NCBI GenBank assembly: GCA_000442125.1
Contig: KE546973.1
Location: forward strand, 1,488,001 to 1,552,000
DNA: 64,000 bases
Direction of reading: 5' to 3'
DNA from: Opeltia flavorubescens
Taxonomy: Eukaryota > Ascomycota > Lecanoromycetes > Teloschistales > Teloschistaceae
Shown: positions 1-10,384 of the stretch, piece after piece
Position numbering within the stretch: the stretch's first letter is position 1
How the letters are laid out: each line of letters starts with the position of its first letter
The notes under the pieces: model-generated
Databases searched by the model: none
Told to the model about the DNA's origin: nothing
What the model saw: the letters and a program-made list of their open reading frames with translations, nothing else
Program-made: the position numbers and the translations under genes

Positions 1-1
1 C

Positions 2-1010
2 CATTCTGTCGGCGTCCATAAGTTCATGGTCACTGGCTCTGACCTCGAGCAATCTCTTCAAGCTATCGAACTCGCTAAACAGTACAAAGGACGTTGCTAC
101 GCTACAGTGGGAGTTCATCCTTGCAGTGCTAATACTTTCGAGAGGGCAAGTGGCGGAGGGGATAGACTGTTGGAGGAATTGAAGAAGACAGCAGAGCAAG
201 GGGCGAAGAATGGATGGGTCACGGCATTTGGAGAGTTCGGGTTAGACTTTGATAGGTTGGGGTATTGTGATAAGGAGGTTCAGGAGAAGTGGTTTGCGAG
301 GCAACTGGAGGTCGCGGTGGAGGTACGTATCATTGCGTTTCATACGTATTCATTCTACACCCGGTCTTTGCGTTTGGCGAGTTTCTGCCTTCTTCTGCAA
401 TTTCGCCTGGGGCCGTCTGATCCTCTACTCTTTCATGGCTCTTAGGAACGAATTTGAACCCTTCGTATACAACAGGCAATCATTGGACCTGCAGCACGGA
501 CTAATGCTTGCATAGCTTCAACTTCCCCTGTTCCTCCATTCACGTGCTGCTCACGACTCCTTCCTTTCCATCCTCAAACCTTACCTTCCGCGCCTCCCTC
601 GTCGTGGTCTTGTGCACTCCTTCACCGGCACGCTCCTTGAAATGCGCGAACTCGTCGACCTAGGCTTCCACATCGGCATCAACGGCTGCTCCATGAAGAC
701 CGAGGAAAACCTTGAAGTCATCAAGGAGGTCCCATTAGACCGACTTCAACTGGAGACGGATGGCCCTTGGTGCGAAATTAGGCCTAGTCATGCGGGGAAG
801 AAGTTTTTGGATGGACACAAGGATCCTTTCAAGAAGGCGAAGAAAGAGAAGTGGGAAGAGGAGGCGATGGTGAAGGGGAGGAATGAGCCCGTGGAGATTG
901 TAAAAGTGGCAAAGGTTGTGGCAGGGGTCAAGGAGATAGGGATGGAGGAGGTTGTGCAGGCGGCGTGGAACAATTCGATTGCGATGTTTGGTCTGGGAAA
1001 TGGAGAATAG
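2..1010 (+). CDS. TatD-family metal-dependent DNase, 5' partial
   Basis: TatD family nuclease of the amidohydrolase-like TIM-barrel superfamily; members are metal-dependent 3'-5' exo/endonucleases tied to DNA repair and apoptotic DNA breakdown. The reading frame is open to the left window edge, so the true start and the N-terminal HxH metal motif lie outside. Visible family motifs are KFMVTGSDLEQS, VGVHPCSAN, GEFGLDFDR, LFLHSRAAHDSF, VHSFTGTLLEM and LETDGPWCEIRPSH; these carry the later metal-binding His, Glu and Asp residues. One intron, 323-515 (GTACGT...CATAG, phase 0), contains an ACTAATGC branch site and splits the barrel just before LQLPLFLHSR. Exons are 2-322 and 516-1010. Family assignment is firm; cellular role is by homology. 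Confidence 0.93.
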
Positions 1011-1286
1011 AGTTGCGCTAGTGGAGCATCGGTTATTGGAATGATCGCTGTCCTATATTATGCTATAGATGGAATCATTAGACATCGAAAGAGCCGTAGT
1101 ACAATAGGTAATTAATTCACAGAGTCATACATTTACGCTGAAATACAATAGAGCGTAGATTGACTCTCTGTGAAAATCAATAATAGTTTACAATAGTAGA
1201 ACGCAAATGAGATAGCAGCCGCTACAAGCGCCAAGACCTTGACTCTGGCCAATCAAACAGCAAGCTAAAGCATTCAAACTTCTTGC

Positions 1287-4200
1287 ATGATGGCATCAAA
1301 ACGACTGGGATCGAGTCCACCCAGATTCATCGAGGCGTCATTTCGGAATCGGCACTCGGCTCAAAAGTTTGTAGACGCATTGCAAATCTATGAGGCCAAG
1401 CATCTAGCGCTGGCTTCTGGCGTCCTTGCGAAGGAGTTGCTGAACACTGGATATCGAAATGGCCATGTCGATGTCAGACTTTCTGCATACCTTGAAAAGC
1501 TCTTAGATGCGAAGAGACTTGATGTATCGACCCTGCTTTCTGCTATCCAACCTTCACCACCTAACGATGGCACCGCTTTTGAGACGATTCTGCTTGACGT
1601 TGGAGTCTCGGCAAAGCCATCCTTGCAAGCATTTATCCTACAATTATTGACGAGGAAGATTGCCAATGGATTCATTGGAGAAGATTCGGAGCTGTTCTTA
1701 TTTCTCAAAAATTTCATTCCATGGATGACCCATTTTCCATCCTCTATCCTGCTGGGATCTCTTGTTTCTGCGACCCTAGGCTGTCCTGTAGCACAGGCAT
1801 GTCTACCGAATGCGAGAGCGAAAAGTACTAAAGTCTGTCTTCCCTTAAATTCGCTATGACTAAACTTAGGCTCTAGAATTCAAAGCCTCCTTTGGCCGGA
1901 GCTTGACGCCTTTTATCGGCAATCTCTCGCAGACTAATATACAGCTAGCAAGTACGCTCAATTACTGGCAGAAGCAATATCAACTCCATGATGAGATACA
2001 GACTGAGTCGATGGACCTTTTGGGTGGCGTTGACTTGGCTGCCTTGTCTTTTCAAGAGAGTGTCATGGAAAATGAACCAATTAATACACGAGCTGGTCTC
2101 TACATTTACCTTAATGCACTGGTACGTCCTTTGAATCACCAGTCTCCTGCGCAGAGACGAAGCGACATGTGTTGAGATGGATTAGCTCTGCGAGCGACCT
2201 TTATTTGATGACATGGCAGTGATGAACCACCTAAATATACGATACAAGGTAGACACTGGCGCTCCGTTGCCGAAGCAAAGATCGCTAATGTCAGCCAGGG
2301 TAATGTCCCAACCCTTGTCACAGACTTTATCCTGGCATCCTTCGATATCCTGGCAAATGCCATGTACCGAACAGAATCTGCCCAATCCATCACCATCCTG
2401 CGCTCATTTCTTGTAAACAAGCTCCCAGCCTTCCTTAACAACTATAATGCCGTCATCTTCCCGCCTCTCACCATCGAGACTTGTATCAGTCAAGCTCTCC
2501 TCCGTATAGACCCGGCCGCATTCCCCTCGTTCTCGCAAATGTTTGATTTGTTGGGCAAGAACAGCGTCCTCTCGGAAGCAAGACAGGAGTTCTTATTTGC
2601 GTGTGCTCTGCATCAACTGATTCCGGAGGGTAGCATTGAAGGTCTTTTGGGGGATGTGCCAATGCAAAGCCTACCTGCTTCCGGGAGATATGTGAAGAAT
2701 GATTTGGTGGCTCAATGTACGGCTAACCCTGCGAGGATTGAAGAACTCATCGCGGAGCTGGAGAACATGGAAGGCAATGCTGGGGAGATTGCAGGTGCGC
2801 TCATTGAGGTAAGCTGATTGTGTTCTTCACCCCAAGCGTCTACGCCCAGACACTGCTGCATGACTGCTTGAGTAGAGGTACCTATTTGAATCAACTATAC
2901 GAGGACTGTCCTTGATGCATTGAGCTCTGAGGCAATTTCCAAGCTGACGCAATACAGATCATTACAACATTGTGTAGTAACAATGATACGATGACTTTGA
3001 AGTGCATATGCAACTCCCTTACTCGCAGACCAGCCACTTTAGACACAGTCCTACTCTTCTGTTCTCCTCAGACTTTGCTACAGCCCATATGCCAGCTCCT
3101 GGACAACTGGCAGGAGCACGAAGATCAAGGTCTGTACTATCATCTGGAAGGTAAATGATGCTAATGATCAATAGCCGAGAACCAGCCGGTATACGACGAA
3201 TTTGGAAGTGTCCTATTGCTCATTTCATCAATACACCACCGCTTCGATCTCGATCTCGCGGACCTCGGTATCTTGAGTCCTACATCATTCACCTCGCGAT
3301 ATTTCAGATCAGCTTGCGAAAGTCGTTCAGTCGACCGCCTCACAGATCATGAAAACAACCTCCTCGGCGGCTGGATTCGTGGCCTTTTTGAGACGGAAGG
3401 TATCAATGACGAATTGATGTCGATGTGCAAGCCCGCTGAGTTTCACCTCCTCGTGGCAACCTTATTCGATCAAAGTATCAAGGCGTGTCAAGCTAAAGTA
3501 CTGGCCCTTGACACTCTTACTGGTGGATTTGAGTGTTCGTTTGGACCATTCCATCCTATCCAATTGACATAGGGACTAAAATTAAATCAACAGATCTCCT
3601 CGAGCCTTTCCTCCTGCCATCACTTACCGCAAGCTTGACCTGGTATGCCCACAAACTCTGGGAATCCAAGGAAAATTCACCCATCATCGACACCCTCATC
3701 GCCGCCCTTAGCACCCTTCTCAAACCCCCATCCATATCCTCCGATTCTACAGCCATGCATAGCGCCGTCCTCGCCATCGTCGCCGAACCCTTAGATGAAG
3801 CCTTGGGTCATGCTCAACGCGTACACAAAACCAGAACAGACATCGCCCCGCTTCTCGACACCTTGAAACAACACACAAATCAACACCGCCACAAGGCTGC
3901 CGCGTTCTCGGAATTGGAAACTTGGGCCTCGACGCCGAGACTTGGGCTTCAGAGCGCGTTAAGTGGCTCTATTCATGCGCTTTTACTCTGGTGTTTGGCG
4001 GAATCTTCGGGGCAGACGAGTACTTCTTCACCGCCGGGTTATAGCCATCGGATGCTAAGGAATTCGGTGATGATTCTGGGGGCGAAAGCGACGTTGAAGG
4101 CTCTTGTTGATGAAGTACTGGCGCAGCAAGTTGATAACAACAATACCAACGGCGATGGGAACGGCAGCAACCAAAACGGTGGGGGTGAGCATAGCACGGA

Positions 4201-4696
4201 TATCGCACTTGATATCGTCACTACTATGATTATCGCTCCGAACCCTACCACTTCTCTGGGAAGACTGAGCCTGAGGGATACTCTGCAAGCGGAATTCTTG
4301 AGCGTGGATGAGCTGGCGAAAAGGGATGAGGGGAGAGCGAGGGTTGTGGTTAGGTTGCATAGGAGGGTGGAGAATTATCTCTTTACAGGAGAGCAAACGG
4401 GGGGTGGTGCTGGGGGTGGGGGGGATGTCGCTGGGGGGATGGATATGGATATTGACATTGATGGTGGTGTTGGGGAGGTGGGAGGGATGGGTTTGGGGGG
4501 CGGGGAAGGATTGGGAATGGGCGGTGGGGATACGATGGTGTTAAGTGGAGGGGAGGCAATGGTGTTGAGTGGTGGAGAGGACATGGGCATGCCGGAGGGG
4601 GATATCGATGATGTGCTCAAGCAGACGGAGGAGCGGATGAGGAGTGGAGATTTCCTCGGTGCCGGTGGAGATGGAGGAGTTTTCGGCATGGGATAG
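1287..4696 (+). CDS. MED5: Mediator complex subunit 5 (Med5/Nut1)
   Basis: Tail-module subunit of Mediator, which bridges transcription factors and RNA polymerase II in the nucleus. I resolve seven exons: 1287-1787, 1870-2121, 2186-2248, 2299-2808, 2958-3129, 3175-3534 and 3594-4696. They sum to 2,961 nt, or 986 aa, about the size expected for a filamentous-fungal Med5. Supporting joins include QPVYDEFGSVLLL across intron 5 and GGFEYLLEPFLLPSL across intron 6. Introns run 45-149 nt. The first donor (GTAGCA, 1788) is weak but is the only one I found that keeps frame without a stop. The last ~110 residues are a Gly/Met/Asp-rich low-complexity tail. It is convergent with the lipoate ligase gene, 267 bp away. 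No helical-repeat domain is obvious by eye; the call rests on whole-protein resemblance. Confidence 0.88.
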
Positions 4697-4963
4697 AGTG
4701 CTTGGTGGGATGGGATTTGGATTTGGGTCTGGGTCTCTTTTTCGGAAAAGATTTTGGGTATTTGGTATCTTCGACATTTACGTACTGATCTGAAAACGAG
4801 ATTCGGTGGAGTATCTATCTAGTTTCAATCTTGAAAGTACGGATTCTTTTTTCATTCCAATGTAAAAGAAGATAAGATTATAGATGGAACGGTGCTTCTT
4901 CTGAGGATGTGAAGTCGCTCTGGCCTCTGGATTCCAATTAGAAGAGATGTATCCAAGGATTGA

Positions 4964-6418
4964 CTATTGTGGATTGAAACCGCTGGCTTTACCCATCATC
5001 AGATCTAACCAGGCAGAGACCCGGCGTATACTTCCCTCTTGTTCGGAAGTAGAAGTTTCCCCGAGGACATCCCAAAAGCTAGGAATGTCAATAACTTTCT
5101 TGTCTTTGAGCAGTTGATCGAATGCGGCATGCTCTGAGGATGCAGCAGTGGCGTCTTCCGATAAGGAGATTTTACTGGAGATTATGACGCCGGATTTGAC
5201 TTTGAGATACACTCGAGCCTGAAAGAATACAACTTAGTGTTGCTACTGGCACTTTCAATTGGGGGATAGGCAGGCCTTACAGAGGGAGGGAACCATCCCG
5301 GCAATGGAGGTCGTACACGATCATCCTCTTCACAAGGATGCGTTGACAGTATGAATTGCGGTGTCTGGCCATACAGATATTCGGGGGACTTCCATCAATC
5401 AGTGATTCGGCTTCAAACGTCATGAAGGTGATTTCGAGTTGAATATTACCTCGATTTCTTGGACCCCTTTGGCGATCTCGGGTATCTCTAGCAGGTTGTC
5501 ATCTACTATGCCGTATGCACATTGACTATCGCTATCTGATTCTGTAAGGAAGGCACTGGTGTTCGAGAAGGAAGAAGCCATGACCGGTTCCAAACCATGC
5601 TTTGCGACAAACGCATCGATTATTTGATGTTGGAAGGTTGAGGTGGTTAATTCTGTTGTCGTATCGTTCGGATGGAGGATATTAGCTATAGGAGATCTAA
5701 CACTCTCAACACCTCTGGCTTTTAGGAACGGCCTGGCTGGGGACTGCAGGTAGGCCGAGATATTCGAAATATTCGGCGACGAGAGCAAGCAAGTGCCGTG
5801 ATGAAGCGCTCTTTGCCTCGTGAGCTTGTAGGCCGAACCGGAAACTTTCCGAGGGACTAAAGTGCCTTCTCCAAAGGCATACGGTGTTTTATGAGTGTCG
5901 TCCGGCTGTGGGTGGTCTATCTTGTCAAGCATGGGTCCAGGATCCAGAACAATGTCATGGCGCTCATTGACTCTGGCTCGTGGATTTGTATTCCTAATGG
6001 CTCGGACTACCGTTTCTGCGTATTGATCACGATGGAATTCTGCTGGAGGGCAGATGACGCTGAAATTCACATTTCCAAGATCGTGGGAGACGGTGCCTCC
6101 TCCAGATCGCCTACGGATGACCTTGACTGTTTCTTTGACAGAAGTCGAGCTTTGATCGAGATTGGCGGAAGAGCTGGCTGGCGCAGCAGTCCGCTGAACC
6201 AATTCATGGTTTACTTCGAGCCATGGGTTTTGGTTCCTGCCAATGACGATGCATGGCCTGTTCACGTACAGGAATAGAACAGTGGATTCCGGGTGTGATT
6301 TCTGGAGGAGATAATGCTCGATGGAGAGGTTGGCAGCAACGTCATGGCTCCGAGAAAGGTAGACATGATGCTTCGTTGGACTTGTCACTGCACGAGTGAG
6401 GCGTGCAGCAATAGACAT
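4964..6418 (-). CDS. AIM22: lipoate-protein ligase / lipoyltransferase, mitochondrial
   Basis: BPL/LplA-fold enzyme that attaches lipoate to E2 and H proteins of the mitochondrial 2-oxoacid dehydrogenase and glycine cleavage systems. Three exons, 6418-5450, 5388-5281 and 5218-4964, give 443 aa; all junctions are phase 0. Hallmarks are RRSGGG (residues 103-108) followed by SHDLGN, and KVSGSAYK (190-197), which contains the lysine that binds the lipoyl-adenylate. The N-terminus MSIAARLTRAVTSPTKHH is basic and lacks acidic residues, as expected of a mitochondrial presequence. The C-terminal exon (ARVYLKVKSGVI...) matches the small accessory domain of LplA. It is divergent from ARO2, sharing a 314-bp promoter. 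It could be an LPLAT-type transferase rather than a true ligase; the sequence alone does not decide. Confidence 0.9.
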
Positions 6419-6732
6419 GCCATGGAGAGAGCGTTCAGGTTACGTTACATTGCTTCTAGGTGTAGTGTAAAGACATCTATGATCGTCACAGGGGTTGAGA
6501 TGTCGGCGAATCGATAATTGCGGGCCGACATGCATGGAAATTATTTATGGATTGAAGGTCAGATAAAAGGTTGCTGACTGTTGTGTTGTAACATCTTCTC
6601 GCATGTCAGCACTCTTTCCAAAATCTTCATAAGTATCCATATTGACTTCTAACTTGCCCTAAGAGGCCAAATATTCGAAGCCTCACATCCAATTCCACTT
6701 GCCTCCTACGGAGATTCCTCCTCTAACTAATT
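6419..6732. promoter_or_regulatory. divergent promoter between AIM22-like gene and ARO2
   Basis: This 314-bp spacer separates the divergent starts at 6418 (-) and 6733 (+), so it must hold both promoters and 5' leaders. A pyrimidine-rich stretch runs into the ARO2 ATG. I see no clear TATA box or named site. Confidence 0.6.
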
Positions 6733-8016
6733 ATGTCCACCTTTGGACAGTATTTCCGAGTCACGACGTAAGTCCTCATCCAATTGCAAATTGAGTAACA
6801 ATACTGACGCCTCGATAACAGTTATGGCGAATCCCACTGCCTCTCCGTCGGCTGCATCGTCGACGGCTGCCCACCTGGCCTCCCCCTCACAGAAGCCGAC
6901 ATCCAACCTCAGATGACCCGACGTCGCCCTGGCCAAAGCGCCCTCACCACCCCCCGTGACGAAAAAGACAAAGTCGAAATCCAATCCGGCACCGAATTCG
7001 GCATCACCCTCGGCACGCCCATCGGCCTACGCGTCCGCAATGAAGACCAACGACCAAAAGACTACGGAAACAGCACGATGGACAAATTTCCCCGCCCCTC
7101 CCACGCAGATTACACCTACCAAATGAAATATGGCGTCAAAGCCTCCAGCGGGGGTGGCCGCAGCTCCGCCCGCGAAACCATCGGCCGCGTCTCCGCCGGC
7201 GCAATAGCGGAAAAATACCTCTCCCTCGCCCACGGCGTCGAGATCGTCGCGTTCGTAGACTCGGTAGGAGATGAATACCTCTTCCCTCCTACACCCACCC
7301 ATCCCACCGCTGCCACAAACCCCGTATACCTAGATCTCCTCTCTAGCATCACGAGGAATGAAGTAGACTCCTACCAACCCGTCCGCTGCCCCAATAAAGA
7401 AGCCTCGGACCGCATGGCTGAAAAAATCGCCCATTACCGCGACCAGCAAGATAGTATCGGCGGCACTGTTACATGTGTGATCCGCAACTGCCCAATTGGT
7501 GTCGGGGAGCCTGTGTTCGATAAACTCGAAGCCAAGCTCGCGCACGCTATGCTCTCCATCCCCGCTACAAAGGGCTTCGAACTCGGCTCCGGCTTCGGGG
7601 GGTGCACCGTCCCTGGATCTACACACAACGACGCTTTCATCTCCGCCACCCCTGTCGAACCTTCAGTTTCCGGCGCCGCGGCCGTAACTAACGGCAGCAG
7701 CAACAATGGGATATCCGCGAAACCAAAATTAACAACCAAAACGAATAATTCCGGCGGAGTACAGGGGGGCATTTCCAACGGAGCGCATATTTACTTCCGA
7801 GTTGCGTTTAAACCGCCGGCGACGATTGGGCAGGCGCAGCAGACGGTTTCTTATGAGGGCGGGGAGGGGGTGTTGGAGGCGAAGGGGAGGCATGATCCTT
7901 GTGTTGTGCCGAGGGCGATTCCGATTGTGGAGGCGATGGCGGCGTTGGTGTTGATGGATGGGGTTTTGGGGCAGGGGGCGAGGGAGTTTACGAAGGGGGC
8001 GTTGGGGACGCAGTAG
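6733..8016 (+). CDS. ARO2: chorismate synthase
   Basis: Catalyses the last shikimate step, 5-enolpyruvylshikimate-3-phosphate to chorismate, giving the precursor of Phe, Tyr, Trp and p-aminobenzoate; it uses reduced FMN. Fungal enzymes are bifunctional, with an intrinsic flavin reductase activity. A 35-nt first exon (6733-6767) codes [12 protein letters not shown], followed by an intron at 6768-6821 and exon 6822-8016; total 409 aa. Signature 1 begins GESHCLSVG (residues 14-22). Signature 2 contains [16 protein letters not shown] from residue 124, and [13 protein letters not shown] precedes it. A Ser/Asn/Gly-rich insert interrupts the protein around residues 285-320, a surface loop that often varies in fungi. 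The final ~60 codons are strongly G-biased at third positions. Confidence 0.97.
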
Positions 8017-8371
8017 GAGAGTTGGGGGAGGTGATGTGTGTGTATAGAACTTATGGGAGATGTGTGAATGATGCATGATAGATGCGTTTGATGATGGATA
8101 TGTATAGACGCTTAGATGGATGACGGAAAAGTTGTTTTTCAAGTTCTCCGATCTTGTTCGTCTACTCTACAGCATAATCATAACTCATACACATCCTGGC
8201 CCCCTTCCCTCCTTCCCTCTCCCCTCTCCCCTCTCCCCTATCCCCTCTCCCCNNNNNNNNNNNNNNNNNNNNNNNNNNNNNNNNNNNNNNNNCTCTCCCC
8301 TCCCCTCCTCCTCCTTCCCCTCCCTCTCCCCTTTTCCCTCCCCTCTTCCTCCCTTCCTGAAAATAAGATCT
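8017..8371. other. convergent 3' spacer of ARO2 and ATX1 with CT-rich tract
   Basis: This spacer holds the 3' ends of two convergent genes. From about 8195 to 8360 it is an almost pure C/T tract on the + strand, interrupted by the assembly gap. No gene is seen. Confidence 0.85.
8253..8292. other. assembly gap of 40 N
   Basis: Forty consecutive N inside the CT-rich tract. The repeat probably defeated assembly, so the real length is unknown. It lies outside the coding exons I predict. Confidence 1.
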
Positions 8372-8928
8372 TCAGACACCAACCTCAACCCCATCCCTCC
8401 ACCCCTTCGTGACCTCCTTGCCCGTTTTCTTGATCTTCTCCAGCACCGTCTCATACGCCAAACCTTCTTCCGTGTAGATATCGGCCTTTTGATTCTCGAG
8501 CGAGACGGTGTAGGTTTGTATTCCTGTTTTTGAGGAGGAGGGGGTTAGCGGATGGGTAGTTGGGGGGTGTGGAGGAATGAGGGGTGAGGAGGAGTTGAGG
8601 GGAGGGGGAAGGGAGAGTGAGGTGAGAATAGAGAGGGGTAGAGATGGAGACAGAGGGGAGTGAGGAGGAGTGGGATAGGGAGAGGTAGAGGGGGGGGGAT
8701 TGCGGAAAGTTGTTCGGGGGGAGACGAGGGAAGGGTGGAGGAGTGTGTTAGAAGAACGGCAAAGGAGAAGGCAGAGGAAGAGGGAAGGGAAGGCGATGAG
8801 GGGCGAAGGATGAGAGAAAACAAACCTTGCATCTTCTTCAACACTCGGTCGATGGCGCCCGAGCAGCCGCCACAGGTCATCGTGATGTTGAATTCGTAGT
8901 GGTGCGGGGAGGTGGGGTTCGTTGCCAT
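8372..8928 (-). CDS. ATX1: copper metallochaperone Atx1
   Basis: Small cytosolic HMA-fold chaperone that carries Cu(I) to the P-type ATPase of the Golgi (Ccc2 in yeast) for loading of secreted cuproenzymes. Exons 8928-8826 and 8523-8372 join as KKMQ|GIQTYTV to give 84 aa. The copper-binding MxCxxC motif is MTCGGC, near residue 17 in HYEFNITMTCGGCSGA. The C-terminal half carries KKTGKEV, matching the conserved KTGK loop that neutralises bound copper. The single intron is 302 nt, long for this locus, and heavily purine-biased on the + strand. The spliced product matches family length well. Confidence 0.92.
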
Positions 8929-9499
8929 TGCTGTGAGGGCGGTTGCGAATGCGGGCGGTGTGGTGCTTTTTTAATTGGGGTAGAGAGGTTGGGTGTTTTA
9001 GGTAGGGTCGCTGGAGGTTTGTGGAGAGGAAGTAGATGATTGAGTTGTGGGAGATAGATGGATGCGGATGTCGATGCGGTGGATTTGAAGGTTTGTGAGC
9101 GTGGAAAATGCGTTTGTAGCTGGCGGAAGTGGGGAGTGCTTTGATGTATTCTGGACGAGTAGGGGTTTTGTAAATTGAGGAGACGAACTTCAAGGTTGTT
9201 ATAGGGAAGTTAGATGCTTAGAGTCTGAGAGATTATTGCTTACGAGACACCGTTCATGCAAAAGGCAGCACGCAATTCACATGCCGAGATTAACGCTAGC
9301 CTGATTTAGCCTGACAGTCACTCCGCGTCCATGGTTCATCGTTCATCGTTGAGCAGAATTATTCAGCGACATGAAACAAGAATTCGCACGTATTGAAGTT
9401 TTCAATACTTAATGAAGTCTCAAAAGATCAGGCAGGATCAATACATAATTGAAAGCTCAAGGTTCGCATGCTAACTCCCATAAACATACCCCAGTCACC
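8929..9499. promoter_or_regulatory. ATX1 upstream region
   Basis: This 571-bp spacer holds the ATX1 promoter and the 3' flank of the upstream orphan on the same strand. Part of it stays open in the ATX1 strand but shows no domain. I found no convincing copper-response site by eye. Confidence 0.5.
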
Positions 9500-10255
9500 T
9501 CAGTACGCAGAAAAGGAGTGAGCCACCACCCCTGCCATCATTCCAACCACGAGTCTACCGAATTTAGTTCCCTTCAAAGTCGCAACAGCAGCCCTGGAGG
9601 CTCCACCCGTCTCAGCTCTTGAGCTCAGAGCTTGCCCCGTTGGCTGTGATGTCTGGGCAGTATTGGTGGTGGCAGCACCAAGACCTGGTGGCAAGAGAGT
9701 GACTGTCTTTATATCGTAGACTACAGAAGCAGCCTTTAAATCCTTCAGGGCCGGATTCTGATCCCAATTCTGTGGCTCGCAGAAGTAGAGTGGTGTTGTG
9801 TCGTTCTCCTTACACTCTTCCGGATGGTCGTTACACCCGGTTAATTTTGGCCCTGTGCCATTGCATGGAGTGCTATCGAGAGCAGGGGAACAATAGCATC
9901 GCAGTCCGCCTCCCTCCATGAGCCGACAAAGTTCGCAGAGCTCGGGGTAGAAATTGTCGTTCTTGCTGTAGTCCGGACAGAGGCATCCGGTGCTATTGCA
10001 AGAGCCGCATACGGGATCCAGACCTCCGTTATGGATGTCGTCCCTGGTCTTAGGATCTATGGAAGGATAATTCCTGAAAATCGTAGGATAATGAGGTACA
10101 TCGATGACCTTCAGTGCACCATAAATCGTCTCGTTCCCCGTGACTTTTCCACTGTCGTAGATTCCTACTCCTATTCCTTGTCCTTGTGCTGCGACAGAGA
10201 AGAGCGCAGCGACGATTGCAGTAGAGGCTTTGAGGAGGAGCGTATTGCTCAGCAT
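9500..10255 (-). CDS. secreted Cys-rich protein, possibly GPI-anchored, orphan
   Basis: I do not recognise a family. The protein is 251 aa from the start chosen at 10255, which gives a standard signal peptide: MLSNTLLLK, then a hydrophobic run ending AAQGQG. An ATG at 10288 adds 11 residues. The frame is open to 10360, but the ATG there overlaps the TATA-like TATATA at 10351-10358, so it is unlikely to be used. The mature part is rich in spaced Cys pairs (CGSCNSTGCLC, CELCRLM, CYCS) and NxS/T sites. The end is Ser/Thr/Ala-rich followed by a hydrophobic tail (VVGMMAGVVAHSF), as in GPI precursors. It is single-exon and tandem to CIA1. An effector, a wall protein or a surface receptor-like protein are all possible. 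Confidence 0.75.
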   Translation of the reverse strand: MLSNTLLLKASTAIVAALFSVAAQGQGIGVGIYDSGKVTGNETIYGALKVIDVPHYPTIFRNYPSIDPKTRDDIHNGGLDPVCGSCNSTGCLCPDYSKNDNFYPELCELCRLMEGGGLRCYCSPALDSTPCNGTGPKLTGCNDHPEECKENDTTPLYFCEPQNWDQNPALKDLKAASVVYDIKTVTLLPPGLGAATTNTAQTSQPTGQALSSRAETGGASRAAVATLKGTKFGRLVVGMMAGVVAHSFSAY

Positions 10256-10384
10256 GTTGGGCTGTGCGATGTTGATGAGTTGGTTCATATTGGGCTCTGC
10301 GATGTCGACGAAGACAATGGAGTGAGAAAGGTGGGAAGATTCAGGGCACTTATATATCATACTCCATATGTGTCATCCCAGAAA

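Noticed and set aside
4375-4689. Pro/Ser-rich minus frame opposite the end of MED5
   Set aside because: Mirror image of the Gly-rich coding tail of MED5; no independent support.
8382-9193. Long minus frame covering ATX1 and its intron
   Set aside because: It is another reading of purine-rich intron and promoter DNA; the spliced ATX1 model explains the coding parts.
10256-10360. Upstream extension of the Cys-rich orphan
   Set aside because: The far ATG overlaps a TATA-like sequence, and the extension would bury the signal peptide.
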